DNA of 6,511 bases, from NCBI GenBank assembly GCA_902782955.1, contig CACZPD010000138.1:1-6511 (forward strand), in the 5' to 3' direction. The notes under the pieces were generated by a model, which was given only the letters and a program-made list of their open reading frames with translations, had not been told where the DNA came from and searched no databases. Of this stretch, positions 6,438 through 6,511 are shown piece by piece. Position 1 is the stretch's first letter. Each line of letters opens with the position of its first letter. Made by a program: the position numbers and the translations under genes. This DNA comes from an uncultured Erysipelotrichaceae bacterium (lineage in GTDB: Bacteria > Bacillota_I > Bacilli_A > Erysipelotrichales > Erysipelotrichaceae).

Positions 6438-6465
6438 AAAATGATCATTTTTGATTGATTTTGAT
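6438..6465. promoter_or_regulatory. Palindrome and phased TGAT repeats between divergent promoters, candidate operator
   Basis: AAAATGATCATTTT (6438-6451) is a perfect 14-bp palindrome. TGAT recurs at 6442, 6452 and 6462, again 10 bp apart. The segment lies between the -35 of the fru promoter (6428-6433) and overlaps the -35 of the divergent plus-strand promoter (6461-6466). A regulator bound here could control both directions. It does not fit the cre consensus for CcpA. Confidence 0.5.
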
Positions 6466-6491
6466 AACTTTTACTGAATCTTTGCTATAAT
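6461..6491 (+). promoter_or_regulatory. Divergent extended -10 promoter reading off the right edge
   Basis: TGCTATAAT (6483-6491) is a consensus extended -10 with a perfect TATAAT hexamer at 6486-6491. A -35 candidate, TTGATA (6461-6466, 5 of 6), lies 19 bases upstream; the wide spacer is compensated by the TG motif. The start would be near 6498. AAAGGA (6501-6506) could be a ribosome binding site for a gene starting just outside the window. Confidence 0.65.
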
Positions 6492-6511
6492 ACAGTCATA
6501 AAAGGATATAA

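Noticed and set aside
1..6511. Mobile elements, CRISPR arrays, tRNA or rRNA genes, toxin-antitoxin or defence genes
   Set aside because: I looked for terminal repeats, spaced direct repeats and recognisable protein families of these kinds and saw none. The window is filled by housekeeping genes with short gaps.

Overview
The window looks like ordinary core metabolism from a low-to-mid GC Gram-positive anaerobe (Bacillota). This rests on strong AGGAGG-type ribosome binding sites, compact gene pairs closed by U-tailed hairpins, a glutamate dehydrogenase strongly resembling (from memory) the Clostridium symbiosum enzyme, and a fused fructose PTS permease. I cannot place it more precisely; a gut Clostridia or Erysipelotrichia member would fit. 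There are no RNA genes, CRISPR arrays, insertion sequences or phage genes, and no stretch over 300 bases lacks a gene.

Left part (1-1955, + strand): the C-terminal two thirds of an M29 metallo-aminopeptidase, cut by the window edge, is followed 16 bases later by a complete M24 Xaa-Pro dipeptidase-like enzyme. They probably form one operon for intracellular peptide breakdown, and it ends at a hairpin terminator. Middle (1963-3448, + strand): a separate transcription unit carries gdhA. Its -35 region lies in the right arm of a perfect 15-bp inverted repeat, a likely operator.

Right part (3454-6433, - strand): a convergent fructose operon, fruK (1-phosphofructokinase, GTG start) then fruA (EIIABC permease). 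The two genes overlap by one base at TAATG. FruA imports fructose as fructose 1-phosphate and FruK converts that to fructose 1,6-bisphosphate for glycolysis. Two back-to-back hairpins separate gdhA from fruA. Upstream of fruK (6338-6511) is a dense regulatory region: a good -35/-10 promoter on the minus strand, 10-bp-phased repeats typical of DeoR-family (FruR-like) operators, a perfect 14-bp palindrome, and a divergent extended -10 promoter reading off the right edge.

Together the genes cover peptide and amino acid use (peptidases, glutamate/2-oxoglutarate interconversion) and fructose use. I see no previously undescribed system. The items most worth a second look are the two regulatory regions and the cofactor-pocket residues of the glutamate dehydrogenase.
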